A stretch of 64,000 nucleotides of DNA from contig JANXXU010000048.1 in assembly GCA_025350465.1 (NCBI GenBank), forward strand, positions 186,001-250,000. The letters are read 5' to 3'. A program made the translations under genes and the position numbers. The stretch's first letter is position 1. Every line of letters starts with the position of its first letter. The notes below the pieces were generated by a model. That model saw only the letters and a list, made by a program, of their open reading frames with translations. It was not told the DNA's origin and ran no database searches. Below are positions 42,705 to 52,404 of this stretch, piece by piece. Source of the DNA: Alphaproteobacteria bacterium. Lineage in GTDB: Bacteria; Pseudomonadota; Alphaproteobacteria; Micropepsales; Micropepsaceae.

Positions 42705-44534
42705 ATGAGTGTTGCCGAAGCGTTGCGCGATCCGAAATACCAGGTCCTCAAAGACGTCTTCGGCTTCGACGATTTTCGCCCCGGTCAGGAGCGTGTTGTC
42801 GATGCGCTGCTCAAGGGTCGCAATGTCCTCGCCGTGATGCCGACGGGCTCCGGCAAATCGCTCTGTTTCCAAGTGCCGGCCCTCGTGCTGGGCGGTCTCA
42901 CGATCGTGGTCTCGCCGCTCTTGGCGCTGATGCAGGATCAGGTTCAGGCCTTGCGCCTCGCCGGCGTCGCGGCGGATGCGATCAATTCGTCGCAAGATCG
43001 CGATGACAACGTCGCTATCTGGCGGCGTGCATCTTCGGGGCAAACGCGGCTGCTCTATCTGACGCCGGAGCGGTTGATGACGGAGCGCATGCTTGCGGCT
43101 CTCACCAAGCTCGACGTGCGGCTGATCGCGATCGACGAGGCGCATTGCGTCTCGCAATGGGGCCCGGCATTCCGGCCCGAGTATCAGGCGCTCTCGCGTC
43201 TCGACGCGCTCTTCCCCGATGTGCCCATTGTTGCGCTGACGGCGACGGCGGATGAGGTCACGCGCGCCGACATTGCGGGGCAGCTCTTCGGCGACCGTGT
43301 CGAGACCTTCGTGCTCGGATTCGACCGGCCGAACATCAAACTGACGGTCGAGCCCAAGCGCGACTGGAAACGCCAGATGCTCGATTTTGTCAAAGCGCAC
43401 CCGGGCGACAGCGGCATCGTCTATTGCCTGTCGCGCAAGCGCACGGAAGAAGCCGCGGCGCTTCTTGTCGAAAACGGTGTCAAAGCGCGCGCCTATCACG
43501 CCGGCATGTCGAAGGACGAACGCGAGACGAACCAGAATATTTTCATGACCGAACCCGCGATGGTGATGGCGGCGACCATCGCCTTCGGCATGGGTATCGA
43601 CAAATCGGACGTGCGCTTCGTCTTTCACGCCGATCTGCCGGGAAGCCTGGAGGCCTATTATCAGGAGTTCGGCCGCGCCGGGCGCGACGGCGCACCCGCC
43701 GAGGCGCACATGCTCTTCGGCCTTGGCGACATCCGCATGCGGCGCATGTTCATCGATCAAGAAGATGCCGGCGAAGACCGCAAGCGGCGCGAACACCAAC
43801 GCCTCGGCGCGTTGCTCAGCTTTTGCGAAGCTCCGAGTTGCCGTCGCCAGGTCTTGCTGTCGTATTTCGGCGAACGCAGCCCGCCTTGCGGCAATTGCGA
43901 CACTTGCCTCGATCCGGCCAAACTCGCGGACGGAACGGACGACGCGAAGAAAATCATGGCGGCGATCCGCTTGACCGGCGCACGTTTCGGTGCGGGCCAC
44001 ATCGTCGATGTGTTGCTCGGCGCGCAAAACGAAAAGGTGCTGAAGTTCGGCCACGACGGGATCGCGGCCTACGGCACGGGCAAGGATCGCAAGCGCGAAG
44101 AATGGCAATCCCTGATCCGCCAGCTGGTTGCGGGCGGCTTTCTGTCGGTCGATATTTCCGGCTACGGCGGCCTCACGATCGCGGACAAAGGCCGTGCGCT
44201 ACTCAGTGAGGGGACGGCCTTCCACTACCGCCCAGCAACGTTGCAACGCAAGGCTGAGAAGAAAATCCGCATGCCTGCCGGCGCGCCAACGCTTTCCGGC
44301 GAGGATGAATCTTTGCTGGTGGCGCTCAAGCAACTTCGCCTGCGCCTGGCCAAGGAGCGCCAAGTGCCCGCGTACTTGGTATTCTCCGACCGCACGCTCG
44401 TCGACATGGCGGAGCGCAAACCCCGCAATCGCCAAGAATTTGCCGACGTCAACGGTGTGGGCGCAGCAAAGCTCAAGGATTTTGCCGAAGCCTTTCTGAA
44501 TGTCATTCGCAGGCATAAAGAGGCAGCTTCATGA
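42705..44534 (+). CDS. recQ: ATP-dependent DNA helicase RecQ
   Basis: The product is 609 residues, the usual RecQ length. FDDFRPGQERVV marks the Q-type N-terminus. Walker A is MPTGSGKS (about 45-52), the DEAH box is AIDEAHCVSQWG (near 145), and the zinc-binding domain has four Cys (near 375-402; CEAPSC and CGNCDTC). A winged helix and a C-terminal HRDC domain (about 535-605) follow. It unwinds DNA in recombination and fork repair. The ATG at 42705 is chosen since residues encoded upstream are basic and not family-like. Confidence 0.93.
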   Translation: MSVAEALRDPKYQVLKDVFGFDDFRPGQERVVDALLKGRNVLAVMPTGSGKSLCFQVPALVLGGLTIVVSPLLALMQDQVQALRLAGVAADAINSSQDRDDNVAIWRRASSGQTRLLYLTPERLMTERMLAALTKLDVRLIAIDEAHCVSQWGPAFRPEYQALSRLDALFPDVPIVALTATADEVTRADIAGQLFGDRVETFVLGFDRPNIKLTVEPKRDWKRQMLDFVKAHPGDSGIVYCLSRKRTEEAAALLVENGVKARAYHAGMSKDERETNQNIFMTEPAMVMAATIAFGMGIDKSDVRFVFHADLPGSLEAYYQEFGRAGRDGAPAEAHMLFGLGDIRMRRMFIDQEDAGEDRKRREHQRLGALLSFCEAPSCRRQVLLSYFGERSPPCGNCDTCLDPAKLADGTDDAKKIMAAIRLTGARFGAGHIVDVLLGAQNEKVLKFGHDGIAAYGTGKDRKREEWQSLIRQLVAGGFLSVDISGYGGLTIADKGRALLSEGTAFHYRPATLQRKAEKKIRMPAGAPTLSGEDESLLVALKQLRLRLAKERQVPAYLVFSDRTLVDMAERKPRNRQEFADVNGVGAAKLKDFAEAFLNVIRRHKEAAS

Positions 44535-44628
44535 CCTCGCGTCCGGCCACGAATCGACGCGGTGCGCTTGAAGGTGATGACCCGGTGGAGATATTGATAG
44601 CCGCCGCTCAAGCTCAGCAGATCGCCCA

Positions 44629-44871
44629 ATGACCGACACGCCGCCCGACCGCCTCGCTTCGCAACCATCGAGCCCGTACTACGATGCCGCCATCCTGGAG
44701 CGCGGCGTGGGCATCCGTTTCAACGGCGTCGAGAAAACCAACGTCGACGAGTATTGCGTGAGCGAGGGTTGGGTCCGTCTCGCGGCCGGCGCCTCGCGGG
44801 ATCGCAAGGGCAATCCCATGACGATAAAGCTCAAAGGCGTCGTCGAGCCGTATTTCAAGAACGAGACGTGA
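44629..44871 (+). CDS. DUF3297 family small protein
   Basis: The product is 80 residues. The sequence MTDTPPDRLASQPSSPYYD at the start and GVGIRFNGVEKTNVDEYC in the middle match the DUF3297 family of small cytoplasmic proteins as I remember it. Function is unknown. It is 94 bases after recQ and 76 bases before dusA, on the same strand. Confidence 0.75.
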   Translation: MTDTPPDRLASQPSSPYYDAAILERGVGIRFNGVEKTNVDEYCVSEGWVRLAAGASRDRKGNPMTIKLKGVVEPYFKNET

Positions 44872-44947
44872 GCGCGCGGATATGGTGGTCGCGGTTAACT
44901 TCGGCGGCGCTTGCCTTCGGGCGAGGCGTTGCCTATGACGCGCTGAA

Positions 44948-45937
44948 ATGAACGCGCACCGATTTTGCATCGCCCCGATGATGGAGTGGACGGACCGGCA
45001 TTGCCGGTACTTCCACCGCCTGCTGACGCGCCGCGCGCGGCTCTATACCGAGATGGTCACGACTGGTGCCTTGATTCACGGGCCCCGCGTGCGGCTGCTT
45101 GCGTTCGATCAGACCGAACATCCCGTGGCGCTGCAACTCGGCGGCAGCGAACCGCAAGATCTCGCCCAATGCGCGCGTATGGGCGAAGAAGCGGGCTATG
45201 ACGAGATCAATCTCAACATCGGTTGCCCGTCGACGCGCGTGCAAAAGGGCGCGTTCGGTGCCTGCTTGATGCGCGAGCCCGAATTGGTCGGCGACTGCGT
45301 CGCGGCGATGCGGGCCGCGGTGCGCATTCCCGTGACGGTCAAGTGCCGCATCGGAGTCGACGATCAGGAGCCCGAGCAATCGCTATTCGGATTTGTCGAT
45401 GCCGTCGCGCGCGCCGGCTGCGACACGTTCATCGTTCACGCCCGCAAGGCGCTGCTCAAAGGTTTATCGCCGAAGGACAATCGCGACGTGCCGCCGCTCA
45501 ACTACGACCTTGTTTATCGGCTGAAGCGCGAGCGGCCTCACTTGACGATCGTCATCAATGGCGGCGTCACCGATTTGGTCGAAGCGCGGCAACACATCGT
45601 CCATGTCGACGGTGCGATGATGGGCCGCGCGGCGTATCAATCGCCATGGCTGTTGGCCGACACCGATCGTCAGCTGTTCGGCGAGATGTCGGCGGTGCGT
45701 TCGCGCCACGATGCGATACAAACGTACATGCCGTATGTCGCCCGCGAGTTGGCCAAAGGTGCGCCGCTCAACGCGATGACGAAGCATCTGCTCGGCCTGT
45801 TCAATGGCTTACCGGGGGCACGCGCTTTTCGCCGTCATCTCAGCGAGAACGCGACGAAACCCGGCGCGGGCCTGGATGTAGTGAGGTCGGCCCTCGCCTT
45901 TGTCGTCGAAGACAATGCGGAGCGCGCCGCCGCGTGA
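44948..45937 (+). CDS. dusA: tRNA-dihydrouridine(20/20a) synthase DusA
   Basis: The product is 329 residues. It reduces uridine in the tRNA D-loop with FMN and NADPH. The N-terminus FCIAPMMEWTDRHCRYFHRLL and INLNIGCPSTRVQKGAFGACLM with the catalytic Cys mark DusA. IVHARKALLKGLSPKDNR is also specific to this subgroup. The stop overlaps the GTG start of the following permease gene, so the two are coupled. Confidence 0.93.
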   Translation: MNAHRFCIAPMMEWTDRHCRYFHRLLTRRARLYTEMVTTGALIHGPRVRLLAFDQTEHPVALQLGGSEPQDLAQCARMGEEAGYDEINLNIGCPSTRVQKGAFGACLMREPELVGDCVAAMRAAVRIPVTVKCRIGVDDQEPEQSLFGFVDAVARAGCDTFIVHARKALLKGLSPKDNRDVPPLNYDLVYRLKRERPHLTIVINGGVTDLVEARQHIVHVDGAMMGRAAYQSPWLLADTDRQLFGEMSAVRSRHDAIQTYMPYVARELAKGAPLNAMTKHLLGLFNGLPGARAFRRHLSENATKPGAGLDVVRSALAFVVEDNAERAAA

Positions 45938-46776
45938 GTATCGCCGCCTTCGCCGACGTTCCGGTGGGCGAACTTGTCGCCCTCGCTGTCGGCCTCGGCA
46001 TCTCGGGCTTGATTGCCGGGACCGTCGCAGGTCTCTTGGGCGTCGGCGGCGGCATCGTCTTGGTGCCGGTGCTTTTCCAGACGCTCGCTCTGCTGGGCGT
46101 CGACGAAAGCGTTCGCATGCCGATCGCGGTCGGCACCTCGCTCGCGACGATCATACCGACATCGATCCGATCCACGCTCAGCCACAATGCCAAAGGTGCG
46201 GTCGATTGGCCGCTGCTGAGAGCCTGGGCCATTCCCACGGTCGTCGGCGTCGTCTTAGGCACTTGGCTCGCTGCGATCATTGGCGGCAAGGGGCTGACGG
46301 CCGTGTTCGCCATCGGCGCGATGACCCTCGGCCTGTATATGGCGCTCGGGCGCGAGGAGTGGCGACTAGGCGAAGGCGTCCCGCGCGGCGCCGGCAGTTG
46401 GCTACTCGGCTTCGGTAACGGCTGTCTGTCGGTCCTCATGGGTATCGGCGGCGGCACCTTCGGCGTGACCGTGATGACGCTCTACGGCGTTCCCATTCAC
46501 CGCGCCGTTGCGACGGCGGCGGGTTTCGGACTCATCATCGGATTGCCCGGCGCAATCGGCATGATGTTCAACGGCTGGCATGCGCCCGGCTTGCCGCCGC
46601 TCTCGCTCGGCTACGTCAATCTCGTCGGCTTGGCGTTGATCGTGCCGGCGACGATCGTTGCCGCACCTTGGGGCGTGGCGATCGCCCACAGCATGTCGCA
46701 CAGGACGCTGCGCCTGTCGTTTGGCCTCTTCCTCTGCCTGACGGCGTTGCGTATGGGATGGGCCTGGATTGGGTAA
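45934..46776 (+). CDS. TauE/SafE family membrane permease
   Basis: The product is 280 residues with about eight transmembrane helices in two homologous halves. Each half has the family's Gly-rich motif (GTVAGLLGVGGGIVLVPVL near residue 30 and GNGCLSVLMGIGGGTFGV near the middle). Such proteins are putative exporters of sulfite, sulfonates or other organic anions. The GTG start overlaps the dusA stop (GTGA), and no ATG nearby fits. The substrate is unknown. Confidence 0.85.
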   Translation: MSIAAFADVPVGELVALAVGLGISGLIAGTVAGLLGVGGGIVLVPVLFQTLALLGVDESVRMPIAVGTSLATIIPTSIRSTLSHNAKGAVDWPLLRAWAIPTVVGVVLGTWLAAIIGGKGLTAVFAIGAMTLGLYMALGREEWRLGEGVPRGAGSWLLGFGNGCLSVLMGIGGGTFGVTVMTLYGVPIHRAVATAAGFGLIIGLPGAIGMMFNGWHAPGLPPLSLGYVNLVGLALIVPATIVAAPWGVAIAHSMSHRTLRLSFGLFLCLTALRMGWAWIG

Positions 46777-46799
46777 CGGCAAGCGCCAAGTCGCAACGC

Positions 46800-47261
46800 C
46801 TACGACGCAATTTTTGCCGCAAAATGAACGGCGACGAAACCGGCCGCGATAGCGAGGCAGAGCGGCGAGTAATACAAGAGATTGAGTTGCACGAACGGCG
46901 TTCCTTCCGCATAGCGAAAAGCGGCAGGGACGAAGCCCGCAATGCCGCGCCCCGCGAAGACCGCGAATGCCGTCCAAAACCCGACTCGCACGATCACCCG
47001 CGCCCAGTCCGGCAACGGCAGTTCGACCGCGCCGCCATGCACGGCGACTAGAAACGCCGCCATAAGGAGTGCACCGGTCACAAACAGGCATGCCCAGAAA
47101 TTCGGCGCCTTCATGTCGCGCGTTCGACCGACTACCATTTCGACCAAGCTGCGATCGTCATGGCCGGGCCAACGCCCGCCTAAGCCCCAGTAGAAATGCA
47201 GCGCCGCGAGGAGGGCGAGAACAATCATCAGCAGAGCGGCGGCGATGTTCACCTGGCTCAT
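46800..47261 (-). CDS. DUF3995 family membrane protein
   Basis: The product is 153 residues with four predicted helices: residues about 4-24, 55-75, 85-105 and 128-148. The segment LHFYWGLGGRWPG after the first helix is typical of DUF3995. The ATG overlaps the stop of the phosphomannomutase gene by four bases, so they are one operon. Function unknown. Confidence 0.75.
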   Translation of the reverse strand: MSQVNIAAALLMIVLALLAALHFYWGLGGRWPGHDDRSLVEMVVGRTRDMKAPNFWACLFVTGALLMAAFLVAVHGGAVELPLPDWARVIVRVGFWTAFAVFAGRGIAGFVPAAFRYAEGTPFVQLNLLYYSPLCLAIAAGFVAVHFAAKIAS

Positions 47262-48757
47262 AGTTTCTGGTCGTATTCGCCGACGTATTTGTTTTTCGAC
47301 AACCGCCCATCGATGTCGGCGAACATCCCGCGCATGCGCTCTTCCGACACCGGGCTCTCCACGACGACGACGAGGCTGGGCTTGTTCGACGAAGCGCGCA
47401 CGAGGCCCCACGTGCCGTCTTCCAGCGTTACCCGCACACCGTTGACGGTCACCAGGTCGCGGATCGCAAGGCCCATGATCTTTTCTCCGCGCTCTCGCGC
47501 CGCCCGATAGATCCCCGTTACTTCCGCGACGACGTCATACTTTTTGTCGTCGGGGCATTTCGGCGCCATCGTCGGCGAGCCGTATGTCTTCGGCAGCCCG
47601 TCATGGAGAGCCGACATCTTCTTCCCGCCGGCACGGTCGAGCATTTGCAGCACCGCGATGCCGGCGATGATGCCGTCGTCATAACCGCGCCCGATGGGTG
47701 GGTTGAAGAAATAGTGCCCGCTCTTCTCGAAACCGGCGACAGCCTTGAGTTCATGCGCGCGCCGCTTGATGTAAGAATGCCCGGTTTTCCAATATTCGGT
47801 CTTTGCGCCTTGGCGTTGTAGAACGGGGTCGGTGAGGAAAAGTCCTGTCGATTTGACATCGACCACGAACTGCGCGTTGGCGATGCGTGACGACAAATCG
47901 CGCGCGACCAGCACGCCGACTTTGTCTGCAAAAATCTCCCGGCCGAGGTCATCGACGACGCCGCAGCGATCGCCGTCGCCGTCAAAGGCGAGACCGATGT
48001 CGGCCTTGCTCGTCTTCACCGCATCCGCGAGCGCGTGCAGCATCTTCAGGTCTTCCGGATTGGGATTGTAGCGCGGAAAGGTAAAATCGAGATCGGTGTC
48101 AAGCGGCACGACCTCGGCACCGATGCGCTTCAACGCCTCCGGCGCAAAGAGTCCCGCCGTCCCATTTCCGCAAGCGGCGACGACCTTGATCTGCCGCGAC
48201 AGTTTTTTGGTCGCAGTTACGTCATCCAAATAGCGTGCGCGAATGTTGTCGATCGACTGATAGCTCCCGCCGGGGCGCGTGCGGCTGCGCCCTTCAAGCG
48301 CGATTTTCTTCAAGGCATCCATTTCGTCGGGACCGAATGTCAGCGGCCGCGCCGCGCCCATTTTCACGCCCGTCCAACCGTTTTCGTTGTGGCTCGCCGT
48401 CACCATCGCAACGCACGGCGCGTCAAGTGCGAATTGTGCGAAGTAGGCGACCGGCGACAGCGAGAGCCCGATGTCGAGGACCTCGGCGCCGCCGCTGACC
48501 AAGCCCAGGCTCAACGCTTGCTTCACGCTCAGGGAGTAGGAGCGATAGTCGTGCCCGACGACGATGCGCGGCCGCACGTTCATCTCGTGGATCAGCGTCG
48601 CAAGCGCCAAGCCGAGAGCCTGAATGCCCAAAAGGCTGATGTCTTGGGGGAACAACCAGCGGGCGTCGTATTCGCGAAACCCGTTGGGTTTGATCAACGG
48701 TATCGTTTCGAATTCGGCCGTATTCGGCTTAAGATCGGCGCGCGGGGTAGGGGACAT
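47258..48757 (-). CDS. Phosphomannomutase/phosphoglucomutase
   Basis: The product is 499 residues with the four-domain alpha-D-phosphohexomutase fold. The phosphoserine loop is VTASHNENGWTGVK (the common TASHNP has Glu for Pro here). The metal loop is LAFDGDGDRCGVVDD and the sugar loop and C-terminal phosphate-binding region follow. It interconverts hexose 1- and 6-phosphates for nucleotide-sugar and envelope polysaccharide synthesis. It may act on mannose, glucose or both, like AlgC. It leads a two-gene operon with the DUF3995 gene. Confidence 0.9.
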   Translation of the reverse strand: MSPTPRADLKPNTAEFETIPLIKPNGFREYDARWLFPQDISLLGIQALGLALATLIHEMNVRPRIVVGHDYRSYSLSVKQALSLGLVSGGAEVLDIGLSLSPVAYFAQFALDAPCVAMVTASHNENGWTGVKMGAARPLTFGPDEMDALKKIALEGRSRTRPGGSYQSIDNIRARYLDDVTATKKLSRQIKVVAACGNGTAGLFAPEALKRIGAEVVPLDTDLDFTFPRYNPNPEDLKMLHALADAVKTSKADIGLAFDGDGDRCGVVDDLGREIFADKVGVLVARDLSSRIANAQFVVDVKSTGLFLTDPVLQRQGAKTEYWKTGHSYIKRRAHELKAVAGFEKSGHYFFNPPIGRGYDDGIIAGIAVLQMLDRAGGKKMSALHDGLPKTYGSPTMAPKCPDDKKYDVVAEVTGIYRAARERGEKIMGLAIRDLVTVNGVRVTLEDGTWGLVRASSNKPSLVVVVESPVSEERMRGMFADIDGRLSKNKYVGEYDQKL

Positions 48758-48808
48758 CGAACTCTCCGGTGCTCTAACGCGCGAACAGGCGCAATCGGGG
48801 CTCGCAAG

Positions 48809-49495
48809 TCAATCCGCGAGCATGAGTTCGTCGCGGCTCATTTCGAATCGCGACAATGTCGAGAAGAAACTCATGCCCAGAAGCGAGCCCGAAAGGCCTC
48901 GCGACACGGCCGCTGTCACATTGCGCCGCACGATCGAGCCGATGCGAAGCTCGTCGAGCTTGATGCGCGCCGCGCTTGCCTCGCCATTGGCCGTGGAGAC
49001 TGTAAGGTCGAACGCCAAACCGTTGGTGTCGATGCCGGCGGCCTGCGCGTCCGCTTCGCTGAGCACGACCGTGCTCGCGCCCGTGTCGGCGAGCATGCGA
49101 ATTTCCTTACCGTTGACCTCAACGTCGGCGTAAAAATGGCCGTCGCTCGCCTTGCGCAGCACAAGCTCAGTGGGCGAGCGTTGTTCGGCCATTGCGGGAT
49201 TGATTTCGCCGGTGACGCGCGACCAGACGCCAGCGAAGTCCTGACGGTAGGAATATCCCAGCACCAGGGCAAAGAAGATCGCGATCCAGATTGCGCCGTA
49301 GGTGGCTGCGGAACTCAGGCTGCCACGCCAGCGCAGGATGACGGACGACATCACCGCGACGAGCAGGACGATCGAATAAATAAGCGATGCATGGTTTTGA
49401 GACGACCCGAAAACCTGGTTGTTGCCGCTCAACAGCCAGACAACGAGGACGGTCACGCCGAGCAGCGCGGCGACAAGGACGAGAACGCGAGTCAT
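48809..49495 (-). CDS. Membrane-anchored retropepsin-like aspartic protease
   Basis: The product is 228 residues. Three membrane helices (about 3-22, 38-56, 64-82) precede a single retropepsin domain of the TIGR02281 type. The catalytic motif is LADTGASTVVLSE with Asp137; LLGMSFFSTLSRFEM is the C-terminal family motif. A single domain must dimerise to be active. It faces the periplasm if the topology is N-in. The substrate is unknown. It is divergent from cobA across 123 bases. Confidence 0.85.
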   Translation of the reverse strand: MTRVLVLVAALLGVTVLVVWLLSGNNQVFGSSQNHASLIYSIVLLVAVMSSVILRWRGSLSSAATYGAIWIAIFFALVLGYSYRQDFAGVWSRVTGEINPAMAEQRSPTELVLRKASDGHFYADVEVNGKEIRMLADTGASTVVLSEADAQAAGIDTNGLAFDLTVSTANGEASAARIKLDELRIGSIVRRNVTAAVSRGLSGSLLGMSFFSTLSRFEMSRDELMLAD

Positions 49496-49562
49496 GTTCC
49501 GACCCTAACCCATCTTGTTTCGGCGGCTACGCGGTCATATTTACAGTCTGAGGTAGATAAAA

Positions 49563-49591
49563 TTGACATCATACGGTCAACAACGGAAAAT
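49563..49591 (+). promoter_or_regulatory. Candidate sigma-70 promoter of cobA
   Basis: A perfect TTGACA (49563-49568), 17 bases, then GAAAAT (49586-49591) lie 27 bases before the GTG start. The -10 is a four-of-six match. The position fits a short leader. Confidence 0.45.
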
Positions 49592-49618
49592 AGATTCGTC
49601 AGACCAAGCGAGAGTAAC

Positions 49619-50515
49619 GTGAACCGAAGCAGTGCTGCACAAGTCGAATGGGCTGGCGTCAAACACGCCGCCGGGTTGCCTGCCTTTGAACGGGGCTGGG
49701 TGTGGTTGGTTGGGGCAGGCCCTGGCGACCCCGGCCTGCTCACGCTTCATGCGTTCAATGCCCTCAATCAAGCCGACGTCGTGCTCTACGATGCGCTTGT
49801 CGATGAATCGATCTTGGGACTTGCGGGCCCGCAAGCGTCGTACGTCTACGGCGGCAAGCGCAGCGGCGACGGCGCGACACAGCAAGAGATCACAGATCAA
49901 ATGATTGCGCTCGCGCGCGCTGGCAAGCGCGTGCTGCGGCTCAAGGGCGGCGACCCGTTCGTGTTCGGCCGCGGCGGCGAAGAGGCGCTGGCGCTCGTCG
50001 CCGCGCATATTCCGTTTCGCATCGTGCCGGGCGTGACGTCCGGAATCGGTGGCCTTGCCTATGCCGGCATTCCAGCGACCCATCGCGACATCAATCACGT
50101 CGTGAGCTTCGTGACCGGTCACATGGCCGGAGGCGATGTGCCGGACACGGTGAATTGGCGCGCGCTCGGCGAAGCCTCGCCGGTCATCGTGATCTACATG
50201 GGTTTGAAGCATATCGGTCGCATTGCGGTCGAGATCATCGCCGCCGGGCGCTCACCCGACGAGCCGGTGGCGATCATCAGCAACGCGACGACCGCGAAGC
50301 AGCTGGTGATCGAGACGACGCTCGCGCGAGCGGAAAGCGACGCTTCGGCGAGCGGCATACCCGGCCCCGCCTTGATAGTCGTGGGTGAGGCCGTCCGGCT
50401 GCGCCCGGGGCTCGATTGGTTGTCTGCAGCCCTTCACGGCCGAAAACTCGAGGCCGACCCGCTCCGCAAATCGCGGCCGAGAAAAAAGCCCGCCCGCACC
50501 CTCTCGGTTTCGTAG
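49619..50515 (+). CDS. cobA: Uroporphyrinogen-III C-methyltransferase (SUMT)
   Basis: The product is 298 residues. It methylates uroporphyrinogen III twice with SAM to give precorrin-2, the branch to siroheme and cobalamin. The family motifs are GWVWLVGAGPGDPGLLTL, VVLYDALV, RVLRLKGGDPFVFGRGGEEA and VTSGIGGLAYAGIPATHR. It lacks the CysG oxidase/chelatase domain. A C-terminal basic tail (KSRPRKKPAR) is unusual. The GTG at 49619 follows GAGAG; the frame is open far upstream but those codons shadow the minus-strand genes. Confidence 0.9.
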   Translation: MNRSSAAQVEWAGVKHAAGLPAFERGWVWLVGAGPGDPGLLTLHAFNALNQADVVLYDALVDESILGLAGPQASYVYGGKRSGDGATQQEITDQMIALARAGKRVLRLKGGDPFVFGRGGEEALALVAAHIPFRIVPGVTSGIGGLAYAGIPATHRDINHVVSFVTGHMAGGDVPDTVNWRALGEASPVIVIYMGLKHIGRIAVEIIAAGRSPDEPVAIISNATTAKQLVIETTLARAESDASASGIPGPALIVVGEAVRLRPGLDWLSAALHGRKLEADPLRKSRPRKKPARTLSVS

Positions 50516-50519
50516 GGAC

Positions 50520-51029
50520 CTAGGGCTTCTTCAGTTTCACCGAAAAATCGACCTGCGCTTTGTAGCTCCAGTACTTCACGTGCGCTTCATATTGGCCGGC
50601 GGTCTCGAAGCGCTCCGGACCGAGGATCAGCGCATAGAATTCTTCGAGTTCTTTGCCGGGCTCGAGCGTCTGGTGAATAATCCGATCTGGGCACTCGGCT
50701 TCCTTACCGCTTCGCGCTTGTACGAACTCATGTGCGCTCGACAGAACGACCCATTCGAGAACCTTACAAGGACTCGCTGATTCCAGCGTGACACTTTCGT
50801 TCGTGTTGTTCTTGAGCTTGACGTGAAGCTGAATGACCGGCGGCTCGCTCGATCCGAAGTCTACGATTGTCCGGTTGGGTTCGACCGTGAGTGTCATCTC
50901 GTTCGACATGTAGTCGAAGCTGCCCTTGGATACCGCATAACCAAGCGCTGCGATGAAGCCGACGAAGACGATCACCTGCAAAACTTGGCGGCGCCAATCG
51001 AACAGAGAAGGTGTCGGCGGATTGGGCAC
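50520..51029 (-). CDS. Membrane-anchored protein with an Ig-like domain, function unknown
   Basis: The product is 169 residues. One transmembrane helix (about 16-35) follows a short cytoplasmic N-terminus, leaving a periplasmic beta-rich domain. VKLKNNTNESVTLESASPC resembles sugar-binding or BsuPI-like Ig folds, but this is only a resemblance. Two Cys (in SASPCKV and KEAECPD) may form a disulfide. It starts 5 bases past the stop of the MFS transporter gene, so they form an operon. It is convergent with cobA. Confidence 0.6.
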   Translation of the reverse strand: MPNPPTPSLFDWRRQVLQVIVFVGFIAALGYAVSKGSFDYMSNEMTLTVEPNRTIVDFGSSEPPVIQLHVKLKNNTNESVTLESASPCKVLEWVVLSSAHEFVQARSGKEAECPDRIIHQTLEPGKELEEFYALILGPERFETAGQYEAHVKYWSYKAQVDFSVKLKKP

Positions 51030-51034
51030 GTGCG

Positions 51035-52303
51035 TCAGGCCTTTTGCTTGACGGCTTGGGCTTCGCCCTCGACATAGTCGAGATCGATGCCGAACGTTTC
51101 CCGCAGCATGCCGAGCGCGAAGAGCGCCAGGGCCGCAGCGATAAGGCCGACGATTTCAGCAGAATTGATGATGCCTTGGGTTGGCTTGAGGAACGCGAAC
51201 AGCATGGTCATCGGCACCGTGGCGCCGCGCACGAAGTTCGGCACTGAAGTTGCGACCGTCGCGCGCAAATTTGTGCCGAATTGTTCGGCCGCGAGCGTGA
51301 CCAGCATGGCCCAGTAAGCCGTCGTGAAACCAAGCCCGAATACCAGGGAATAGAAGTTGGCTGCGCTATTGATGCCGCTATGGAAGATCAGGCCTTGCAT
51401 TGCGACGGTCCCGACCAAGAACAAACCAACGGCGAGCTTCCGGCTTCTCAACAGCTGGCTGACAAGCCCATTGGCCACGCTGCCGGCCGTGATGCCGCAA
51501 TAGAACCAGAACACGGAATTGCCGCTGACAACGGGATCGACGATGCCGAGGGCCTTCGCGATCTCCGGCGAAAACGTAACGAGGATGCCGAGCGAATACC
51601 AAATCGGCAGACCGATCAGAATGCTGTTGATATATCGAGTGAAGCGATCGCGGCTCGTGAACAACATGAGGAAATTGCCGCGCGAAATATGATGCCTTTC
51701 GGCCAGGGCCTTGAACACGCCCGACTCCGCGACCGACATGCGCAACGCCAGCAAACACAATCCTAAGAGGCCGCCCGCGACATACGCGCCGCGCCATGAG
51801 AAATATTTGTAGACCATCGCCGCGACGACCGCGCCGGCAACGCCGGTCGCGACGACAATGGTCGTGCCATAGCCGCGTGCCTCTTTCGGCAAGAGTTCGG
51901 AAACCAAAGTGATGCCGCCGCCGATCTCGCCGGCAAGACCGAAGCCGGTAATCAAGCGCAACAACGCGTATTGGCTGACAGGGCTCATCACAGCGTTCGC
52001 TGCATCGAATTGGCCGACAAAGCCGTTCAGGATATTGCCGATCGAATAGAGCAGGATCGAACCAAACAACAATTCGATGCGGCCGATCTTATCGCCGACG
52101 ATGCCCCAAACGACGCCGCCGACCAGGAAGCCACCCATCTGCATATTGAGGAGGTAGGAGCCCTGCGACACCAGTTGGTCGCCGGAGAATCCGAGATCGG
52201 TCAGGCTGGGCACGCGCAGTATTGTGAACAGGATCAAATCATACACGTCGACGAAATAGCCGAGAGCGGCCACCAAAATGGCCAAGCGAATGTTATTCGA
52301 CAT
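51035..52303 (-). CDS. Major facilitator superfamily transporter
   Basis: The product is 422 residues with 12 predicted helices. The loop between helices 2 and 3 reads GVVWGIVGDKIGRIELLFGS, the MFS signature GxxxDxxGR. The N-terminus (ALGYFVDVYDLILFTIL) and GFGLAGEIGGGITLVSELLPKEARG point to the metabolite:H+ symporter or sugar-porter-like group. The substrate is unknown; the small Ig-like membrane protein gene follows it in the same operon. Confidence 0.85.
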   Translation of the reverse strand: MSNNIRLAILVAALGYFVDVYDLILFTILRVPSLTDLGFSGDQLVSQGSYLLNMQMGGFLVGGVVWGIVGDKIGRIELLFGSILLYSIGNILNGFVGQFDAANAVMSPVSQYALLRLITGFGLAGEIGGGITLVSELLPKEARGYGTTIVVATGVAGAVVAAMVYKYFSWRGAYVAGGLLGLCLLALRMSVAESGVFKALAERHHISRGNFLMLFTSRDRFTRYINSILIGLPIWYSLGILVTFSPEIAKALGIVDPVVSGNSVFWFYCGITAGSVANGLVSQLLRSRKLAVGLFLVGTVAMQGLIFHSGINSAANFYSLVFGLGFTTAYWAMLVTLAAEQFGTNLRATVATSVPNFVRGATVPMTMLFAFLKPTQGIINSAEIVGLIAAALALFALGMLRETFGIDLDYVEGEAQAVKQKA

Positions 52304-52404
52304 CGTGCGGACGCGTCCTCGAACCGATAAATCTTATTGTAAGGCGGCCGCCTGCGGTGCCCTCGGCCGAAGCGGTAGAACAAGCGACACAGATTGCGTT
52401 GGCT

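Noticed and set aside
48035-49618. Long open frame upstream of cobA in the same register
   Set aside because: It is antisense to phosphomannomutase and the retropepsin gene and has no family similarity; cobA begins at the GTG at 49619.
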